A stretch of DNA of 63,872 bases from Rubrivivax gelatinosus (GCF_016583785.1 NZ_NRRU01000014.1:1-63872); one strand, 5' to 3'; counted from the stretch's first letter, positions 1 through 9,241 are shown. Translations and numbers: made by a program. Notes: a model not told the origin generated them from the sequence alone.

Positions 1-1
1 T

Positions 2-3000
2 TTTGCGCCCGCCGCGCCCGCGGTCCCGGCGCCGCCACCGGTGCCGACGGCCGAAGATGACGAGATGCGCGCCGTCTTCCTCGAGGAGGTGGGCGAGGTG
101 ATCCCGGCGGCGCACGAGTCGCTGGCGCGCCTGTCCGACGAGCCCGAGGACCTGGGCGAGATGACCGCGGTGCGGCGCGCCTTCCACACGCTCAAGGGCA
201 GCTCGCGCATGGTCGGGCTGAAGGACTTCGGCGAAGCCGCCTGGGCCTGCGAGCAGCTGTTCAACTCGCGCCTGGCGCAGTCGCCGCGCCTGGACCCGGC
301 GCTGCGCGCCTTCACGACCGAGGCGCTGAACTATTTCGCCGCCTGGACCGAAGCGCTGGCCGCCGGCCGCGACGACGGCCATGCCTGGCAGCCGGTGGCG
401 CGTGCCGCCGACGCGCTGCGCCTGGACGGCCAGCGCCTGCCGATCGCCACCCCGACGCCTGCCGCGCCGGCGGTCACGGCCGAGCTGCCGGTCGTCACCG
501 AGCTGCCGGCAGCGCCGGTCGCGGCTCCCGTGCCGCCGGCCGCACCGGCCGAGACCGCTGCCGGGCTCGACTTCGAGTTCGACTTCGACCCCGCCGCCGA
601 TGCCAGCGCCGCGCCGGCACCGGCGCTCGCCGAGCGTGTGCGCGACCTGCCCAGCGCCTCCGATCTGGATCTGGACTTCGGCACGCCCACGCCCCGGCCT
701 GCGACGCCGGTGCCGACGGCCGAGCCCGAGTTCAGCCTCGATCTCGGCGAGCTCGAAGCCGCCGAGGCCGAGCTGCTGCCGGCGGCCGAGACTGTCGAGG
801 ACTTCGCGCCGGTCGAGCCGATCGAAGCCCCGCCGGCGCCGGCCGCGCTGCCGCCGGCCACCGCGGTCGATTTCGACTTCGACCTGGGCGAAATCAGTGC
901 CGCCGAGCTCGAACCCGCGCCGGCCGAGGCGTTGCATCCTGCCGCCGGGCCGCTGCCGGGCGAACCCAGCGCCGACGAGATCGCCTGGCCGCCGTCCTGG
1001 GACGAGCCGCAGCAGCAGCCGCTGCCGCAGCCGGTGTTCGCCGAGCCGGCGCCCGAGCCGCCGCTGCCGGCCGTCGAGGTGGCCGAGAGCACCGAGATCG
1101 ACTGGCCCGTCGAGGCGCCGGCAGAAGCCGAACCCGAACTCGAACCCGAGACCGTGCCGGCGCCCTTGCCGGCGTTCGACGAAGCGGCTTTCGAACGTGC
1201 CGCCGCCTTCCCCGAGCCGCCCGCCGTCGAAGCCGAGCCCTCGTGGCCCACCGACGCCGGCATCGAGACCGTCGAAGCCGCGGCGGCGCCCGAGCTGCCG
1301 GCCGAAGCCGAGCCCGAGACAGCGGCCGCGGACACCTCCACCATCGCCGAAGCGGCGCTGCCGGTCGCGGCCGAGGCCTTCGCCGAGCTGCCGCCGCCGG
1401 ACGAGGCGGACGCCTTCGCCGTCGACACCGCGCCGGACGAACTGCCGGTCGAGGCCGAGCCGCTGTCGGTCGAGGCCCAGCCGCTTCCGGCCGAGCCCGC
1501 GCCGCTGCCGGCCGAAGCCGTCGCCGCGCCCGAGCCGGCCGAGCCGGCCGAGCCCGCGCCCGACGATGAGCCGGTGAAGATCATCGGCGCGCTGCAGATC
1601 CCGCTGCCGCTGTTCAACATCTACCTGAACGAGGCCGACGAGCTCTCGCGCCGCCTGGGCACCGAACTCGCCGAGTGGGCGCTGGAGCACGAACACCGCG
1701 CGGTGTCCGACAGCGCGGTCGCGCTCGCGCATTCGCTTGCCGGCAGTTCGGCCACCGTCGGTTATGCCGAGCTGTCGTCGCTGGCGCGTGCGCTCGAACA
1801 CGCGCTGATGCGCTCGCGCGGCTGCGGCCGCGGCCGCGCCGGCGAGCCGGCGCTGTTCGCCGATGCCGCCGAGGAGATCCGCCGCCTGCTGCACCAGTTC
1901 GCTGCCGGTTTCCTGCGCCCGGTGGCGCCGGCCATCGTCGAGCGCCTGGCCGACCACGAGCTCTGGCCCGACCTGCCGCGGCCCTCGGTGCTGGACAACC
2001 TGGGTGCGGTCGACAGCGGGCTGGACGAAGACATCGCCGCCGAGGACGCGCTCGACAACGAGTTGTTCCCGATCTTCGAGGACGAAGCCGACGAGCTGCT
2101 GCCGCAGCTGCTGGGCCGGCTGCGCGACTGGGCCGACAACCCGGCCGACGCCGGCGCGCCGGCGGCCTGCATGCGCACGCTGCACACCTTCAAGGGCGGT
2201 GCGCGCCTGGCCGGTGCGATGCGCCTGGGCGAACGCGCCCACCGCATGGAGACCGCGATCGAGCGTCTGGCCGACCGCGGCGGCGTGCATGCGCACGAGG
2301 TCGAGCTGCTGCTGGCGCACGCCGACGCGATGCTCGGCGACTTCGAGGCGCTGCGCGCCCCGGCGCCGCAGGCGCCCGCCGCCGCTCTGCTGCCGGCCGA
2401 AGCCGCGGTCGACGAGACGCCGCCGCTGCCCGAGGAGCCGGCCGCCGAGATCGACTGGAGCCGTTTCGCCACCGGTGCTGCCGCCGTTGCACCGCCGCCG
2501 GAACGCGCGGCCCCGGCCGCAGCCGCGGTGGTGCGTGTGCGCGGCAGCCTGCTCGACCGCATGGTCAACCAGGCCGGCGAGGTCAGCATCGCGCGCGCCC
2601 GCCTGGACGGCGGCGTGCGCCAGCTGCAGTCCTCGCTCGGCGAGCTGACCGGCAGCCTGGAGCGCATGCGCAGCCAGCTGCGCGACATCGAGCTGCAGGC
2701 CGAGTCGCAGATGGTCTCGCGGCTGGAGGCGGCCAAGGCCGCGGCCGAGGTCTTCGACCCGCTCGAGATGGACCGCTTCACGCGGCTGCAGGAGCTGACG
2801 CGTTTCATGGCCGAGTCGGTGAACGACGTCGCCACGCTGCAGCGCAGCCTGCAGCGCACGCTGCAGTCGGCGGAGGACGAACTCGCGGCGCAGGCGCGGC
2901 TCACGCGCGAGCTGCAGGACGACCTGCTGCGCACGCGCATGGTCGAGTTCGACAGCGCCAGCGACCGCCTCTACCGCACCGTGCGCCAGGCGGCCAAGGA

Positions 3001-4357
3001 GACCGGCAAGAGCGTGCGCCTGGACATCGTCGGCGGCGCGATCGAGGTCGACCGCGGCGTGCTCGAGCGCATGGCCGGGCCTTTCGAGCACCTGCTGCGC
3101 AACGCCGTCGTGCACGGCATCGAGCCCGCGGCGCAGCGCAGTGCCGCCGGCAAGGACACCACCGGCACGATCACGCTCGCGATCACGCAGGAAGGCAACG
3201 AGGTCGGCGTCGAGCTGCGCGACGACGGCGCCGGGCTGGACCTGGCGCGCATCCGCGAACGCGCGCTCGAACGCGGCCTGCTGGCCGCCGATGCGCCGGC
3301 GGACGACGCCGCGCTGGCGCAGCTGATCTTCGCGCCCGGCTTCAGCACCGCACGCGAGGTCACCGAACTCGCCGGCCGCGGCGTCGGCCTGGACGTCGTG
3401 CGCTCCGAGGTCGACGCGATGGGCGGCAGCGTCCAGGTGGCGGCCGAACCCGGGCGCGGCACGCGGTTTCGCCTGCTGCTGCCGCTGACGACGGCGGTGA
3501 CGCAGGTCGTGATGCTGCGCTGCGGCGAGATGGCGGTGGCGGTGCCGTCGACGCTGATCGAGGCGGTGCGCCGCGTGCTGCCGGCGGATGTCGAGGCCGC
3601 CTATGCCGGCGGCGAGTTCACTGACGGCGAGCGCACGATGCCCTTCCACTGGCTGGCGGCGCTGCTGGACGGGCCGGCGCGTGGTGTCGCCGTCGGACGC
3701 ACCCAGGCCGTAGTCGTCATCCGCTCGGCCGAGCAGCGTGTCGCGCTGCACGTCGACGAGGTCGTCGGCAACCAGGAAGTGGTGGTCAAGAACGTCGGCC
3801 CGCAGCTCGCACGCGTGCCCGGGCTGGCGGGCGTGACGCTGCTGCCCAGCGGGGCGGTGGCGCTGATCTACAACCCGGTCGCGCTGGCCACGCTCTACGG
3901 CCCGGCTGCGCGCACGCGCCTGGAGCAGGGCGCGGCGGCCGACGCCGGCGCGCCACAGGCCGAGCCCGAAGCGCCGCCGGCGCCGCAGGTGCTGGTGGTC
4001 GACGATTCGCTGACGGTGCGCCGCGTCACGCAGCGGCTGCTGCAGCGCGAGGGCTGGCGCGTCGTCACCGCCAAGGACGGCGTCGAGGCGCTCGAGCGCC
4101 TGGCCGAGATCCGCCCGGCACTGATGCTCTCGGACATCGAGATGCCGCGCATGGACGGTTTCGACCTGCTGCGTGCGGTGCGCGGCGACCCGGCGCTGGC
4201 CGGGCTGCCGGTGGTGATGATCACCTCGCGCATCGCCCAGAAGCACCGCGATCACGCGGCGGCGCTCGGTGCCGACCACTACCTCGGAAAACCCTATTCC
4301 GAGGAGGAGCTGCTGGCCCTCGTCGAACGTTACGCAGGAGCGGCCTCGCCGGCCTAA
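2..4357 (+). CDS. ChpA/PilL-type hybrid CheA histidine kinase (5' end outside window)
   Basis: Cytoplasmic chemotaxis-type kinase that would phosphorylate itself on Hpt histidines and pass phosphate to response regulators. The frame is open to the window edge with no stop, so the N-terminus is missing; residues here count from the in-frame GTG at 41. Visible in order: Hpt around 5-105 (H49 in HTLKGSS), a roughly 400-residue Ala/Pro/Glu-rich acidic linker, a degenerate Hpt (H564, HSLAG, lacking the usual Lys), a third Hpt (H715, HTFKGG), CheA dimerisation segment near 830-960, HATPase with N-box HLLRNAVVHG near 1017, CheW-like domain near 1160-1300, and a C-terminal receiver (DDS start, phospho-acceptor D1365 in SDIEMP). 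Multiple Hpt domains plus a fused receiver are typical of ChpA/PilL of type IV pilus (twitching) systems. The diguanylate cyclase starts 5 nt downstream, suggesting co-transcription. The family is clear; the exact pathway is inferred. Confidence 0.9.
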   Translation, partial: FAPAAPAVPAPPPVPTAEDDEMRAVFLEEVGEVIPAAHESLARLSDEPEDLGEMTAVRRAFHTLKGSSRMVGLKDFGEAAWACEQLFNSRLAQSPRLDPALRAFTTEALNYFAAWTEALAAGRDDGHAWQPVARAADALRLDGQRLPIATPTPAAPAVTAELPVVTELPAAPVAAPVPPAAPAETAAGLDFEFDFDPAADASAAPAPALAERVRDLPSASDLDLDFGTPTPRPATPVPTAEPEFSLDLGELEAAEAELLPAAETVEDFAPVEPIEAPPAPAALPPATAVDFDFDLGEISAAELEPAPAEALHPAAGPLPGEPSADEIAWPPSWDEPQQQPLPQPVFAEPAPEPPLPAVEVAESTEIDWPVEAPAEAEPELEPETVPAPLPAFDEAAFERAAAFPEPPAVEAEPSWPTDAGIETVEAAAAPELPAEAEPETAAADTSTIAEAALPVAAEAFAELPPPDEADAFAVDTAPDELPVEAEPLSVEAQPLPAEPAPLPAEAVAAPEPAEPAEPAPDDEPVKIIGALQIPLPLFNIYLNEADELSRRLGTELAEWALEHEHRAVSDSAVALAHSLAGSSATVGYAELSSLARALEHALMRSRGCGRGRAGEPALFADAAEEIRRLLHQFAAGFLRPVAPAIVERLADHELWPDLPRPSVLDNLGAVDSGLDEDIAAEDALDNELFPIFEDEADELLPQLLGRLRDWADNPADAGAPAACMRTLHTFKGGARLAGAMRLGERAHRMETAIERLADRGGVHAHEVELLLAHADAMLGDFEALRAPAPQAPAAALLPAEAAVDETPPLPEEPAAEIDWSRFATGAAAVAPPPERAAPAAAAVVRVRGSLLDRMVNQAGEVSIARARLDGGVRQLQSSLGELTGSLERMRSQLRDIELQAESQMVSRLEAAKAAAEVFDPLEMDRFTRLQELTRFMAESVNDVATLQRSLQRTLQSAEDELAAQARLTRELQDDLLRTRMVEFDSASDRLYRTVRQAAKETGKSVRLDIVGGAIEVDRGVLERMAGPFEHLLRNAVVHGIEPAAQRSAAGKDTTGTITLAITQEGNEVGVELRDDGAGLDLARIRERALERGLLAADAPADDAALAQLIFAPGFSTAREVTELAGRGVGLDVVRSEVDAMGGSVQVAAEPGRGTRFRLLLPLTTAVTQVVMLRCGEMAVAVPSTLIEAVRRVLPADVEAAYAGGEFTDGERTMPFHWLAALLDGPARGVAVGRTQAVVVIRSAEQRVALHVDEVVGNQEVVVKNVGPQLARVPGLAGVTLLPSGAVALIYNPVALATLYGPAARTRLEQGAAADAGAPQAEPEAPPAPQVLVVDDSLTVRRVTQRLLQREGWRVVTAKDGVEALERLAEIRPALMLSDIEMPRMDGFDLLRAVRGDPALAGLPVVMITSRIAQKHRDHAAALGADHYLGKPYSEEELLALVERYAGAASPA

Positions 4358-4362
4358 AGCGC

Positions 4363-5382
4363 GTGTCCCGGGTAGCCGACCATCTGGCGGAACTCACCGG
4401 GTTCCGAGACCGCGACGCGCTCGACGCGACCCTCGTCAGCGCCTTGCACGATCTGCTGCGGCCCCGGGAGATCGCGATCTACCGCATCGTCGGCGAGCCC
4501 GAGGACCGGCGCTGGCTGACGCGCGCGCGCCTGACGGCCGGGGAGACGGTGCCGAGCGCCGACGCGCTCTGGGCCGACCTGGCTACGCTGCCGCCGCTGG
4601 CCGCGCATCCGCTGCGCCAGGCCTGCCTGCAGCAGCGCGAAGGCATGGTGGTCGACGGCCCGCCAGCGCAGACGCTGTTTCCGCTCGACCTCGAGCGCGA
4701 CTGCGAAGCGGTGATCGAGCTGCACACCGAGCGGCCGCTGTCGACCGAGCAGCTGCGCCTGGCCGGCAGCATCCTGCGTGTCTACCGCAACTTCCATTCG
4801 CTGCTGGACTACAGCGAGCGCGACACGCTGACCGGGCTGCTCAACCGCAAGACCTTCGACGAGAGTTTCATGCGCAGCACGGTGCCGGCGCCGCCGGTGC
4901 CCGACCCGGCGACCGGCCTGCGCCGTGGCGGCCGCAACGCCTGGCTCGGCGTGGTCGACATCGACCACTTCAAACACGTCAACGACTGCCACGGCCACCT
5001 GATCGGCGACGAGGTGCTGCTGCTGCTGGCGCGGCTGATGCGCGGCGTGTTCCGCCAGGGCGATCTGCTCTACCGCTTCGGCGGCGAGGAGTTCGTCGTG
5101 CTGATGCGCTGCGACGACGCCATCGCCGCCGGTGCGGCCTTCGAGCGCCTGCGCACGGCGGTCGAACACCATGCGTTTCCGCGCGTCGGCCGCATCACCG
5201 TCAGCGTCGGTTTCACCGCGGTGCGGCTTTCTGATACGCCCAGTTCGGCCTTCGAACGCGCCGACCAGGCTGTCTATTTCGTCAAGCAGAGCGGGCGCAA
5301 CCGCGTCGAGGGCCATGCTGCGCTGGTGACGCGCGGCGCGCTCGTCGAGGCGGCCATCGGCGACGACGTCGTGCTGTTCTGA
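4363..5382 (+). CDS. Diguanylate cyclase (GGDEF domain) with GAF-like N-terminus
   Basis: Predicted cytosolic enzyme making c-di-GMP from two GTP. The GTG start lies 5 nt after the stop of the CheA-type kinase. The first 160 residues have no transmembrane segment and look GAF-like (sensory). The C-terminal catalytic domain begins at DTLTGLLNR and has the active-site signature GGEEF. Five residues before it sits RQGD, matching the RxxD inhibitory I-site, so product inhibition is expected. No EAL domain is present. Placement behind a ChpA-like kinase suggests coupling of pilus or surface sensing to c-di-GMP; this is inference from adjacency. A strong hairpin follows the gene. Confidence 0.93.
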   Translation: MSRVADHLAELTGFRDRDALDATLVSALHDLLRPREIAIYRIVGEPEDRRWLTRARLTAGETVPSADALWADLATLPPLAAHPLRQACLQQREGMVVDGPPAQTLFPLDLERDCEAVIELHTERPLSTEQLRLAGSILRVYRNFHSLLDYSERDTLTGLLNRKTFDESFMRSTVPAPPVPDPATGLRRGGRNAWLGVVDIDHFKHVNDCHGHLIGDEVLLLLARLMRGVFRQGDLLYRFGGEEFVVLMRCDDAIAAGAAFERLRTAVEHHAFPRVGRITVSVGFTAVRLSDTPSSAFERADQAVYFVKQSGRNRVEGHAALVTRGALVEAAIGDDVVLF

Positions 5383-5393
5383 ACGGTGCTGAG

Positions 5394-5417
5394 CGGCGGC
5401 GCCTGCCGGCGCCGCCG
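5394..5417. terminator. Bidirectional terminator between convergent genes
   Basis: Perfect 10-bp inverted repeat CGGCGGCGCC/GGCGCCGCCG with a TGCC loop, followed on the plus strand by TTCCTT. It fills the 40-nt gap between the diguanylate cyclase and the convergent chemoreceptor and could serve both. The U-tract is weak. Confidence 0.6.
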
Positions 5418-5422
5418 TTCCT

Positions 5423-6970
5423 TCAAGCCTGGCCGCCCGGCGGCAGGCGGAAGAGCTTCACCGCGTCGTCGAGCGCGGTGGCCTGCTCGGCAAGCTCGGC
5501 GGTCGCGTGCGCCGCTTCCTGCACCAGGCGGGCGTTGTCGCCGGTGACGCCTTCGACGCTGGCCAGCGTGCGGTTGACTTCCTCGATGCCGGACATCTGC
5601 TCGCGGCTGGCGGCGTCGATCTCGGCCATGATGTCGGTGACACGCTTGACGCTGTGCACGATGCCGGTCATCGTCGAGCCGGCCTCGTGCGCCAGGCGCG
5701 AGCCGGCGCCGACCTGCGACACGGTCTCGTCGACCAGCGTCTTGATCTCCTGCGCCGCCTGCGACGAACGCTGCGCCAACAGCCGCACCTCGGAGGCGAC
5801 GACGGCGAAGCCGCGGCCGTGTTCGCCGGCACGCGAGGCCTCGACCGCGGCGTTCAGCGCCAGCAGGTTGGTCTGGAAGGCGATGTCGTTGATGACGCCG
5901 TTGATCTCGGCGATGCGCTTGGACGCGGCGTTGATCGAGTCCATCGTCGTCACCACCTGGGCGACGACGGCGCCGCCGGTCTTGGCGACGTCCGAGGCCG
6001 AGATCGCGAGCGCGTTCGCCTGGCTCGCGTGTTCGGCGTTCTGGCGCGTCGCGTCGGTCAGGCGCGACATCGAGACCGCGGTCTCGTGCAGCGCCTGGGC
6101 CTGGTGCTCGGTGCGCGACTCGAGATCCTTGTTGCCGCCGGCGATACGCGCCGAGGCCTCGGCGATCGTGCCGGTGCCGCTGCGCACGCGGCCGACGATG
6201 GCGGCAAGGCTGCCGCGCATCTCGTGCAGCGCACGCTGCAGGTGGCCGATCTCGTTGCCGCTGTCGACCTTGACGTCCTGCGTCAGGTCGCCCGAGGCGA
6301 TCGCGTGGGCGACGTCGACACCCTGCTCCAGCGGGCGCGTGACGACGCGGCGGATGAAGGGGTAGATGATGAACAGCACCGGGATGCCGGTGACGATGGC
6401 CATCAGCACCGTCTGCCAGCGCTGGCGCGCCATCAGCGCGTTGCTCTGGTCCAGCGACAGCTTCATGCTGACCACGCCCAGCACCGTGCCTTCGGGCACC
6501 TGGTGGCAGCTGGTGCAGTCCTTGCCGAGGTAGTTCTTCGAAGCCAGCGCCGGGCGCACGACGCGCAGGTACTCGCCCTTGTCGTCGCTGGCGACGTGGA
6601 TCTCGGGCTGGCCGCTGGCCAGCACCTTCTGTTCGATGGCGTCGGGGTCGGCGGCGTCGGCACCGTTGCCGTTGCCGAAGAGCTTGTTGACGGCTTCGCC
6701 GCGCAGCACGCGCAGGTCACGGATGTTGTCGAGCTGGCGCACCTGGTCGAGCAGCACGGCGCGCTGGGCGATCGTGCCGGTGACCATCATCCCGGTCAGG
6801 CCCGCCATCGTCGCGTCGTGCATGCTGCTGGAGAACGCGGTCGCCTGTTCAATGGCGGCCTCGCGGTTGACCTTGCCTTGCCAGGCGATCCCGACAGCCC
6901 AGACGGCGGTAAGCGCCAGGGCGATGGTCGTGATCAGCTGAACCCATATCTTCTTTTTGGCGACGCGCAC
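5423..6970 (-). CDS. Methyl-accepting chemotaxis protein with periplasmic c-type heme motif
   Basis: Inner-membrane chemoreceptor of 515 aa. Seen: TM1 (about 8-30), periplasmic sensor (31-185), TM2 (about 186-206), HAMP (to about 260), then a cytoplasmic signalling domain with the conserved hairpin tip around [22 protein letters not shown]. The sensor contains CTSCH at residues 152-156 (6503-6517), a CxxCH heme-c attachment motif. Heme-c chemoreceptors are known in Geobacter and Desulfovibrio (DcrA) and sense redox potential or gases. The start is GTG (CAC at 6968-6970), chosen because AGGAG lies 8 nt upstream; a nearby ATG is out of frame. It is convergent to the cyclase and may feed the chemosensory kinase at the window start, though that link is not proven by sequence. 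Confidence 0.93.
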   Translation of the reverse strand: MRVAKKKIWVQLITTIALALTAVWAVGIAWQGKVNREAAIEQATAFSSSMHDATMAGLTGMMVTGTIAQRAVLLDQVRQLDNIRDLRVLRGEAVNKLFGNGNGADAADPDAIEQKVLASGQPEIHVASDDKGEYLRVVRPALASKNYLGKDCTSCHQVPEGTVLGVVSMKLSLDQSNALMARQRWQTVLMAIVTGIPVLFIIYPFIRRVVTRPLEQGVDVAHAIASGDLTQDVKVDSGNEIGHLQRALHEMRGSLAAIVGRVRSGTGTIAEASARIAGGNKDLESRTEHQAQALHETAVSMSRLTDATRQNAEHASQANALAISASDVAKTGGAVVAQVVTTMDSINAASKRIAEINGVINDIAFQTNLLALNAAVEASRAGEHGRGFAVVASEVRLLAQRSSQAAQEIKTLVDETVSQVGAGSRLAHEAGSTMTGIVHSVKRVTDIMAEIDAASREQMSGIEEVNRTLASVEGVTGDNARLVQEAAHATAELAEQATALDDAVKLFRLPPGGQA

Positions 6971-7028
6971 GGCGCATGCTCCTGACGGTCGTTGTCTTGG
7001 GTCGATCTTGCGGGAAAGGCTATCAACC

Positions 7029-7049
7029 CATCAATGGAAAAGATTGATG
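7029..7049. promoter_or_regulatory. Palindrome upstream of the chemoreceptor
   Basis: Perfect inverted repeat CATCAAT-N7-ATTGATG, 59-79 nt upstream of the chemoreceptor GTG, in an unusually AT-rich island. It resembles an operator. The half-sites are in the opposite order from a canonical FNR box (TTGAT-N4-ATCAA), so FNR binding is not claimed. It could also form a hairpin. Confidence 0.35.
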
Positions 7050-7105
7050 TTTGCCGTTTGAATTCACGCAAAACACCTTTACCCCACCGGGGTGTGCGCT
7101 GGAGC

Positions 7106-7137
7106 AAGAAAGCCCGGCCGCCGGCTGTGGCGGCGGC
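7106..7137 (-). terminator. Probable rho-independent terminator of the photolyase gene
   Basis: On the minus strand, just after the photolyase stop, GCCGCCG and CGGCGGC are separated by 7 nt and followed by GGGCTTTCTT. A second small hairpin (7081-7093) lies further downstream. The U-tract is interrupted, so strength is uncertain. Confidence 0.45.
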
Positions 7138-7143
7138 GCCGAT

Positions 7144-8625
7144 TCAGCGCCTGGCGGCGGCGGGTTTGACGGCCGCAAAACGGGCCAGCGTGCGTTCGCG
7201 CGCGGCCTCGTGGGCGACCACCGGCTCGGGGTAGTCGCGGCCCAGCACCAGGCCCGCGGCTGCCAGGTCCGCCGGCCGCGCGCGCCAGGGGGCGTGCAGC
7301 AGCGCGTCGGGCAGCGGGGCCAGCTGCGGCAGGTAGCGGCGGATGAAGCGGCCATCCGGGTCGAAGCGTTCGCTCTGCGCCACCGGGTTGAAGATGCGGA
7401 AGTAGGGCTGGGCGTCGCAGCCGGTCGACGCCGCCCACTGCCAGCCGCCGTTGTTCGAGGCCAGGTCGTAGTCGTTCAGGTGCAGCGCGAACCAGGCTTC
7501 GCCGCGGCGCCAGTCGATTCCCAGATCCTTGGTCAGGAAGCTGGCGCTGACCATGCGCAGCCGGTTGTGCATGTAGCCGGTGCGCGTGAGCTGCAGCATC
7601 GCCGCGTCGACCAGCGGGTAGCCGGTGCGGCCTTCGCACCAGGCGGCGAAGTGTTCGTCGGCGTGTTTGCCGTGTTCCCAGCGCAGATGTTCGTACTCGG
7701 GCTTGAAGGCCGAGCTGGCGACACGCGGGTGGTGGTGCAGCAGCTGGTGATAGAAGTCGCGCCAGACCAGTTCGGAGAGCCAGACCTCGGCGCCGTGCGA
7801 GCCGCCGACCATGCGCTGGTGCGCTTCGCGCGCCAGATGGCGGATCGACACCGTGCCGAAGCGCAGGTGCGGCCCCAGGTAGCTCGGCCCCTTGACCGCC
7901 GGGAAGTCGCGCCAGTCGGCGTAGTGGTCTATGCGTTCGAGGAAGTCGGCCAGCAGCTCGCGGCCGCCGGCCGGGCCGCTGGGCAGCTTCAGCGTGTGCA
8001 GGTTGGTGGTCTCGAAACCGAGCTCCGCCAGCGTCGGCAGCGTCTCGCCCGCGGGCCGTGGCGCCAGTGCCGCGGCATGGCGCTCGACCGGGTAGGGCGC
8101 GAGGTAGAAGGGCTCGAGCTTCTTCTGCCAGGCCTTGCGGTAGGGCGTGAACACCGAGAACGGGCCGCCGCTCTGGGTCAGCACCTCGTCGCGTTCGAAG
8201 ACGACGTGGTCTTTCGCCGTGTGAAACGCGATGCCGGCGGCGGCCAGCGCGCCGCGCACCCGGGCGTCGCGCGCCAGCGCCTCGGGTTCGGCGTCGTGGC
8301 TGGCGTACACCGCCTGCACGCCGAGTGCCGCGGCCAGCCGCGGGATCTGCTCGAGCACGCGCCCGTGGCGCACGATCAGCCCGGCGCCCTCGACGCCGTG
8401 CGTCGCCGCCAGCGCACGCAACTCGGCGTCGACACCGGCGACGCTGTCGTGGATGAACTCGACGCGCCGGTCGGCGCGCGGCAGGGGGTCGAGGATGTCG
8501 CGGTCGAACACGAACACGCACCAGACCCGGCGCGCCGCGCGCAGCGCGTGGTAAAGCGCGGCGTTGTCCTCGGTGCGCAGGTCGCGGCGCAGCCAGACCA
8601 GGGCGCTGTCGATGCTCTTGTTCAC
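7144..8625 (-). CDS. phrB: Deoxyribodipyrimidine photolyase (cryptochrome/photolyase family)
   Basis: Light-driven FAD enzyme that splits cyclobutane pyrimidine dimers. About 493 aa. The N-terminal antenna (Rossmann) domain begins VWLRRDLR, followed by the FAD-binding helical domain with the conserved C-terminal blocks ELVWRDFY, TRTGYMHNRLRM and a WQWAASTGCD-type segment that precedes the PYFRIFNP motif. The length fits class I CPD photolyases. The reading frame stays open well upstream, but residues before VNKSIDS are unrelated antisense translation of yqgE, so GTG at 8625 is taken as the start. It is divergent from yqgE with a 33-nt spacer. (6-4) photolyase activity cannot be excluded from sequence alone. 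Confidence 0.93.
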   Translation of the reverse strand: MNKSIDSALVWLRRDLRTEDNAALYHALRAARRVWCVFVFDRDILDPLPRADRRVEFIHDSVAGVDAELRALAATHGVEGAGLIVRHGRVLEQIPRLAAALGVQAVYASHDAEPEALARDARVRGALAAAGIAFHTAKDHVVFERDEVLTQSGGPFSVFTPYRKAWQKKLEPFYLAPYPVERHAAALAPRPAGETLPTLAELGFETTNLHTLKLPSGPAGGRELLADFLERIDHYADWRDFPAVKGPSYLGPHLRFGTVSIRHLAREAHQRMVGGSHGAEVWLSELVWRDFYHQLLHHHPRVASSAFKPEYEHLRWEHGKHADEHFAAWCEGRTGYPLVDAAMLQLTRTGYMHNRLRMVSASFLTKDLGIDWRRGEAWFALHLNDYDLASNNGGWQWAASTGCDAQPYFRIFNPVAQSERFDPDGRFIRRYLPQLAPLPDALLHAPWRARPADLAAAGLVLGRDYPEPVVAHEAARERTLARFAAVKPAAARR

Positions 8626-8646
8626 ATTCGCCAGTGTGCCCCGGAA

Positions 8647-8652
8647 TAAGAT
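8647..8652 (+). promoter_or_regulatory. -10 box of yqgE, predicted leaderless start
   Basis: TAAGAT ends 6 nt before the yqgE ATG, which puts the expected transcription start on the A of ATG. No Shine-Dalgarno sequence fits in that space. Part of a recurring pattern in this window. Confidence 0.5.
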
Positions 8653-8658
8653 ACGGCC

Positions 8659-9228
8659 ATGGCCGCCATCGACCTGACGAACCAGTTTCTGATTGCCATG
8701 CCCGGCATGGCGGACGACACCTTCGCCGGTGCGGTGGTCTACCTGTGCGAGCACAACGCGCGCGGCGCGCTCGGGCTGGTGATCAACAAGCCCATCGACA
8801 TCAAGCTGAAGAACCTGTTCGAGCGTGTCGATCTGGCGCTGGATCGCGACGATTTCGCCGAGCAGCCGGTGTACTACGGCGGCCCGGTGCAGACCGAACG
8901 CGGTTTCGTGCTGCACGAGAAGGGCGGCGACGGCAGCGGCTACAGCTCGACGATGTCGGTGCCCGGCGGCCTCGAGATGACGACCAGCAAGGACGTGCTC
9001 GAGGCCCTGTCCCAGGGCGCCGGCCCGCGCCGCGTGCTCGTGACGCTGGGCTACAGCGGCTGGGACGCCGGCCAGCTCGAGGACGAGATCGGCCGCAACG
9101 GCTGGCTCAACGTCAACGCCGACCCCGAGGTCATCTTCGGCACGCCCGTCGAGCAGCGTTACGACCGTGCGCTCGGCCTGCTGGGCTTCGATCCGCGCAT
9201 GCTGTCGCAGGACGCCGGGCACGCCTGA
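8659..9228 (+). CDS. YqgE/AlgH family protein (UPF0301)
   Basis: 189-aa conserved protein with the family N-terminus (LTNQFLIAMPGM), the internal block GALGLVINKP, and YYGGPVQTERGFVLH. Its biochemical role is not established; in Pseudomonas algH has been linked to alginate and other regulation. It directly precedes ruvX (yqgF) with a 13-nt gap, the usual order in proteobacteria, and pyrR-pyrB follow, so a yqgE-ruvX-pyrR-pyrB-pyrX unit is likely. The start is ATG just after a -10-like TAAGAT. Confidence 0.93.
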   Translation: MAAIDLTNQFLIAMPGMADDTFAGAVVYLCEHNARGALGLVINKPIDIKLKNLFERVDLALDRDDFAEQPVYYGGPVQTERGFVLHEKGGDGSGYSSTMSVPGGLEMTTSKDVLEALSQGAGPRRVLVTLGYSGWDAGQLEDEIGRNGWLNVNADPEVIFGTPVEQRYDRALGLLGFDPRMLSQDAGHA

Positions 9229-9241
9229 GCGCGCCCGCCCG

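Noticed and set aside
331..1620. Long minus-strand open frame (429 codons) rich in Ser/Ala/Gly
   Set aside because: It is antisense to the Ala/Pro/Glu linker of the kinase; composition follows from GC-rich codons and there is no domain.
7029..7049. Reading the palindrome as an FNR box
   Set aside because: Half-sites are in the order ATCAAT...ATTGAT with a 7-nt spacer, not TTGAT-N4-ATCAA.
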